From the NCBI GenBank assembly GCA_043736395.1, contig JAYTCQ010000087.1:1-9187 (forward strand): DNA of 9,187 nucleotides, read 5' to 3'. Under the pieces are notes generated by a model. The model did not search any database. It was not told where the DNA came from and saw nothing but the letters and a program-made list of their open reading frames with translations. The position numbers and the translations under genes were made by a program. The number at the start of each line of letters is the position of its first letter. Within the stretch, counting starts at the first letter, position 1. Positions 5,847-9,187 of this stretch are shown here, in pieces. Source of the DNA: JAFDVL01 sp043736395. GTDB lineage: Bacteria; Acidobacteriota; Blastocatellia; RBC074.

Positions 5847-5884
5847 ACCAGTCTCCTTCTCCACTTCACGTTTAATGAAAGGAG
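5742..5884 (+). promoter_or_regulatory. Structured leader RNA with possible Shine-Dalgarno switch
   Basis: Hairpin 1 pairs GTCTCTG (5742-5748) with CAGAGAC (5769-5775). Hairpin 2 pairs GAGACTGGT (5820-5828) with ACCAGTCTC (5847-5855). Both stems share the GAGAC/GTCTC words, so arms can be exchanged between them. The end of hairpin 2 runs into CTCCTT (5853-5858), exactly complementary to the receptor's Shine-Dalgarno AAGGAG (5879-5884), and a second CTCC follows at 5859-5862. Opening hairpin 2 would extend the anti-Shine-Dalgarno pairing and closing it would compete with that pairing. No T-run follows hairpin 2, so control at translation is more likely than termination. It matches no riboswitch class that I recognise. 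Pairings are seen; function is inferred. Confidence 0.4.
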
Positions 5885-5891
5885 CATCACC

Positions 5892-8800
5892 ATGCTAACA
5901 GAAAAGTTTCGGCTTCACAAAATTCAGATTTACCAAATGAAAATTCACTCAAAATTTAGAATTCTAACTGTCGCACTTGCTTTGGTTATTTTCACTGTCA
6001 TCACTCAGGCGCAATCATTTCAAGGCGGATTGCGCGGATCAATCAAGGATGGCGAAGGTAATGTTTTACCATTGGCTGCGTTAACCTTAACCAATATCGA
6101 AACCAATGTTTCCCGTAACACTACCTCGAATGAAACAGGTGAATACGTCTTCGAAAAAGTTGATCCGGGAAAATATAAACTCAGTGCAAATCTGAATGGT
6201 TTCAAAAAAACAGAACGCAGTGATGTCATCATTGAGACGCAGCAACAAATCACCTTGGACCTTGCGTTACAAGTCGGCAATGTCGTCGAGACCGTAATTA
6301 TTACGGGTGAAGTCGCAATGATTGAAAGCTCAACCGCTTCCACCGGAACCGTGTTGAGCAAGCAAATTCTGGCGGATTTACCGAACTCCGGACGCAATCC
6401 GTTTATGATGTCGGCAATCACACCGAACGTAATTCCGGTCGGCAATCCAACCTTTAATCGTCAACAGGATCAAAGCGGCTCTTCTGCGATTTCACTCGCG
6501 GGAGGGCCTGTGCGTGGCAACAATTACATCATTGACGGCGTCCCGATTACTGATTTAGTCAACCGCGCAGTCATCGTTCCTTCCATCGAAGCCGTACAGG
6601 AAGTCAAAGTTCAAATCAACACTTACGACGCCGAAGCCGGACGCACCGGCGGCGGATTTTTTAATACAACAGCGAAATCCGGCAGCAATGATTATCACGG
6701 CAGTCTCTTCGGATTCGTCCGTCCTTCTTCGATGCAGGCGAACAATTTTTTCAATAACCGCAGAGGCATCGCCAAGCCGAATGCGCCTTATAAACTTTAC
6801 GGTGGATCGTTCGGCGGCAACATCAAGTTGCCCTGGCTTTACGATGGCAAGGACAAAACTTTTTTCTGGTCTTCGTTTGAAGGCTACCGCATGGATACAT
6901 TTTTAAGCGAAACATTCACCGTCCCGACCGACCGCGAACGGCTGGGAGATTTTTCGCAAACCAAAACCAGTACGGGCGCGCTCGTCGTCATCAGAGACCC
7001 GCTGACCGGATTGCCGTTCGCCGGAAATATCATTCCAACTTCACGTCGTGATGTAGCTGGTTACAACATCACGCAATTTTTCCCGAAGGCAAATAGCGCA
7101 GGTGATGCGCTGTCAGGATTAAATAATTACACGGCTACTTCAACGCTCTCAGATCGCGCCGATCAGCAAACGCTCAAGGTAGATCATTCGATTGGAGAGA
7201 AGTATAAAGTCAGCGCCTTTTACGCACATTACGGCAGCCGTGAACCGGAAGCTGATTACTATAAAAATATTGCCAACCCCGGAGGTACATTACTTTTCCG
7301 CAATGTTCATGCGGTGGCGGTGAATAACATTTATGCTTTGAATTCGACAACTGTGTTGAGCTTGCGTTATGGATACAACACCTTCACAGACAGTCCGAAC
7401 ACGGTGAGCGCAGGTTTTGATGTTCCTTCTTTAGGTTTTGCCAACGCCTTCACCAAAGATATTGTTTTTAATAAATTTCCTCGCATTAATATTGTCGGTG
7501 CGGCATATGGTTCTGCGACGCAAGCGGCATTGGGTTCCGGCGCAGCGTCTCAACGTCGTTATTATTCACACAACATTCTCGGCAGCGTTTCTAAACTTTT
7601 CGGTAAACACAGTGTCAAAGTCGGAGCCGATTATCGAAAGATGTTTGCTGACTTCACGCAAATTGGTCAGGCGAGCGGCGAATTCAGTTTCAGTAAAGGC
7701 ACAGTCGGCAACGAACTCGCCAGCCTGATTTTAGGCTTGCCGGATTTGACTCGTACCAACAACGCGCAGATTGCAAAGCCGCTGCAAACCTACGTGAATT
7801 ATTACGGCACATACATCCAAGATGATTTTCGACTCTCAAATAAATTGACGCTCAACCTCGGATTACGTTATGAATACGAACAAGGCTTGCAGGAAAAAAC
7901 TAACAACTTATCCGTTGGATTTGATCGTAGCGCAACCAGTCCTTTAGTCGTTCCCGGACTGAACTTAAAAGGCGGATTAGTTTATGCCGGAGTAAATGGC
8001 AATCCAACGCAGCAAACGCCGGGAGCCAATAAATATGCGCCTCGCGTCGGCTTTGCATTTTCGCTCAATGAAAAAACCGTGATCCGCGGAGGTTATGGAA
8101 TTTTCTGGGCACCGCCGATTTTCACCTTCTCAGTGACGGGCATCGGAGCCTTAGGGTTTTCTTCGATCACCACAGTTGCTCCCGGAGCGACATTGACGAA
8201 TCCGTTCCCTACGGGGCTGAATCAACCCATCGGAAATACACTTGGATTACTAACAAACGTTGGCGATACGATTCACTACGTTGATCAAAATCGTCAAGCG
8301 GCTTACGTCCAACAATACTCGCTGGACATTCAACGCGAATTGCCTGGTGGAATTGCGATGACGCTCGGTTATACCGGCAGCCGTGGTTCACGTTTACAAA
8401 TCGGCAGCATCAACGATTCGACGCTCAACATTAATCAGTTAACAGCTGATAAATTAACGCGGACTGATTTAACAACCAGAGTAACAAATCCGTTTTTCGG
8501 CATTGTCAAAACTGGCAGCTTGAGCGCCGCCACGATTGAGCAAAGGCAGCTTTTACGCCCCTTCCCGCAATTTGGTGACATCTTCGTGCATCAATCCAAC
8601 GAAGGAAAATCTTTCTACAATTCCGTCACGATCAAAGCCCAAAAACGAATGACGAAGGGTATGAGTTTTTTGACTTCCTACACGTTCAGCAAAATGCTGG
8701 ATAACGTTGTCGGACAAAGTAATTTCTATTCCGGCACTTCAAATTTCGCTGTGAATATTTATGACTTAACCTCCGAACGTGGATTGTCCGCGATTGATAC

Positions 8801-9187
8801 GCCGCATCGTTTTCTCTTCAGCGGCAGCTATGAATTGCCCTTCGGCAAAGGCAAAGCAATGCTCAGCGACAACGCATTTTTAGATCGTATTGTTGGCGGT
8901 TGGCAGATCAATGCCATCGGATCATTCCAGAGTGGGTTCCCTCTTTCCATCACTCAGGCAAGCAACAATTCTCTTTCGTATGGCAGCGGTCAACGTCCAA
9001 ATGTCGTGCTGGGAGTTGCTCCTTCAACCTCCGGTTCAATTGGCGACAGAATTGACAGCTATTTAAATCCGGCAGCATTTAGCGCAGCTCCGACGCAAAC
9101 GTACGGCAACATCAGCCGCACAATTGGAGTGCGTTCGCCAGGACAAAAGAATTGGGACATTGGACTGATCAAGAACACAACCATTCT
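5892..9187 (+). CDS. TonB-dependent outer-membrane receptor with carboxypeptidase-regulatory-like domain (Oar-like), 3' truncated by window
   Basis: The frame is open from ATG 5892 to the window end (1098 complete codons). The start is set by AAAGGAG (5878-5884), 7 bases upstream; a second ATG at 5937 has no such site. A 20-residue basic N-region precedes a hydrophobic stretch (about 24-38), with likely cleavage after A40 (ITQA). Residues about 43-127 form a carboxypeptidase-regulatory-like beta-sandwich (GLRGSIKDGEGN, NETGEYVFEKVDPGKYKLSA). A TonB-box-like segment, VETVIITGE, is at 132-140, then the plug (LPNSGRNPF, IIDGVPITD, EAGRTGGGFFN) to about 265. The rest is beta-barrel, ending near the conserved PGQKNWDIGL, so probably only the last tens of residues are missing. 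Such receptors import bulky substrates across the outer membrane using TonB-ExbBD energy; the substrate is unknown. Transcription probably starts at the sigma-54 site upstream. Confidence 0.93.
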   Translation, partial: MLTEKFRLHKIQIYQMKIHSKFRILTVALALVIFTVITQAQSFQGGLRGSIKDGEGNVLPLAALTLTNIETNVSRNTTSNETGEYVFEKVDPGKYKLSANLNGFKKTERSDVIIETQQQITLDLALQVGNVVETVIITGEVAMIESSTASTGTVLSKQILADLPNSGRNPFMMSAITPNVIPVGNPTFNRQQDQSGSSAISLAGGPVRGNNYIIDGVPITDLVNRAVIVPSIEAVQEVKVQINTYDAEAGRTGGGFFNTTAKSGSNDYHGSLFGFVRPSSMQANNFFNNRRGIAKPNAPYKLYGGSFGGNIKLPWLYDGKDKTFFWSSFEGYRMDTFLSETFTVPTDRERLGDFSQTKTSTGALVVIRDPLTGLPFAGNIIPTSRRDVAGYNITQFFPKANSAGDALSGLNNYTATSTLSDRADQQTLKVDHSIGEKYKVSAFYAHYGSREPEADYYKNIANPGGTLLFRNVHAVAVNNIYALNSTTVLSLRYGYNTFTDSPNTVSAGFDVPSLGFANAFTKDIVFNKFPRINIVGAAYGSATQAALGSGAASQRRYYSHNILGSVSKLFGKHSVKVGADYRKMFADFTQIGQASGEFSFSKGTVGNELASLILGLPDLTRTNNAQIAKPLQTYVNYYGTYIQDDFRLSNKLTLNLGLRYEYEQGLQEKTNNLSVGFDRSATSPLVVPGLNLKGGLVYAGVNGNPTQQTPGANKYAPRVGFAFSLNEKTVIRGGYGIFWAPPIFTFSVTGIGALGFSSITTVAPGATLTNPFPTGLNQPIGNTLGLLTNVGDTIHYVDQNRQAAYVQQYSLDIQRELPGGIAMTLGYTGSRGSRLQIGSINDSTLNINQLTADKLTRTDLTTRVTNPFFGIVKTGSLSAATIEQRQLLRPFPQFGDIFVHQSNEGKSFYNSVTIKAQKRMTKGMSFLTSYTFSKMLDNVVGQSNFYSGTSNFAVNIYDLTSERGLSAIDTPHRFLFSGSYELPFGKGKAMLSDNAFLDRIVGGWQINAIGSFQSGFPLSITQASNNSLSYGSGQRPNVVLGVAPSTSGSIGDRIDSYLNPAAFSAAPTQTYGNISRTIGVRSPGQKNWDIGLIKNTTI

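Larger units (their letters stand above)
5226..5891. other. 666-bp intergenic region between divergent msrP and TonB receptor genes
   Basis: No intact gene of convincing quality is present. From left to right it holds the msrP leader (with a small hairpin, CTCTTT 5279-5284 and AAAGAG 5290-5295), a weak msrP promoter candidate, a decayed alkyltransferase fragment at 5406-5528, AT-rich sequence with nothing recognisable at about 5530-5665, a sigma-54 promoter at 5669-5684, and a structured leader from about 5695 to the receptor start. Confidence 0.7.

Noticed and set aside
5820..5862. Hairpin 2 of the receptor leader as an intrinsic terminator
   Set aside because: The stem is followed by CTTCTCCACTTC, with no T-run, so termination is unlikely.

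Overview
The window looks like a chromosomal segment of an environmental Gram-negative bacterium, most likely an Acidobacteriota member (Blastocatellia-like is my guess). The main pointer is the large TonB-dependent receptor with an N-terminal carboxypeptidase-regulatory-like domain, a protein type greatly expanded in that phylum. Exported redox proteins with AQ-type signal cleavage sites and a GC content in the mid-40s fit. No rRNA or tRNA gene was seen, so taxonomy is an inference.

Layout, left to right. Positions 1-244 hold no gene but contain a perfect hairpin and a small cluster of GC-rich direct and inverted repeats. Positions 245-2851 (+) are a two-gene operon for exported thiol-redox proteins: a 662-residue fusion (DsbD-alpha-like domain, TPR-like helices, Omp28-like thioredoxin fold with CAPC) followed after 12 bp by a TlpA-like thioredoxin with WCGPC. 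Convergent to it, 5225-2881 (-) carries msrP, msrQ and a SUKH (SMI1/KNR4) gene. msrP and msrQ encode the molybdenum/heme system that repairs oxidised methionine in the periplasm. The gap between them is filled almost exactly by a 117-bp palindromic element, and the SUKH gene overlaps msrQ by an ATGA. Positions 5226-5891 are a 666-bp intergenic region. It contains a decayed fragment of an O6-alkylguanine-DNA alkyltransferase gene (minus strand), a well-matched sigma-54 promoter (plus strand), and a structured leader with a possible switch over the ribosome binding site. From 5892 to the right edge (+) runs the TonB-dependent receptor, which is cut by the window end.

How the genes fit together: the two left-hand operons both serve thiol and methionine redox chemistry outside the cytoplasm, one acting on cysteines and one on methionine sulfoxide. 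The receptor on the right is a separate transcription unit, apparently under sigma-54 control and possibly regulated after transcription through its leader. I found no CRISPR array, insertion sequence transposase, or complete undescribed system. The most unusual signals are the receptor leader, the alkyltransferase fossil, the palindromic element inside msrPQ, and the coupling of a SUKH gene to msrQ.
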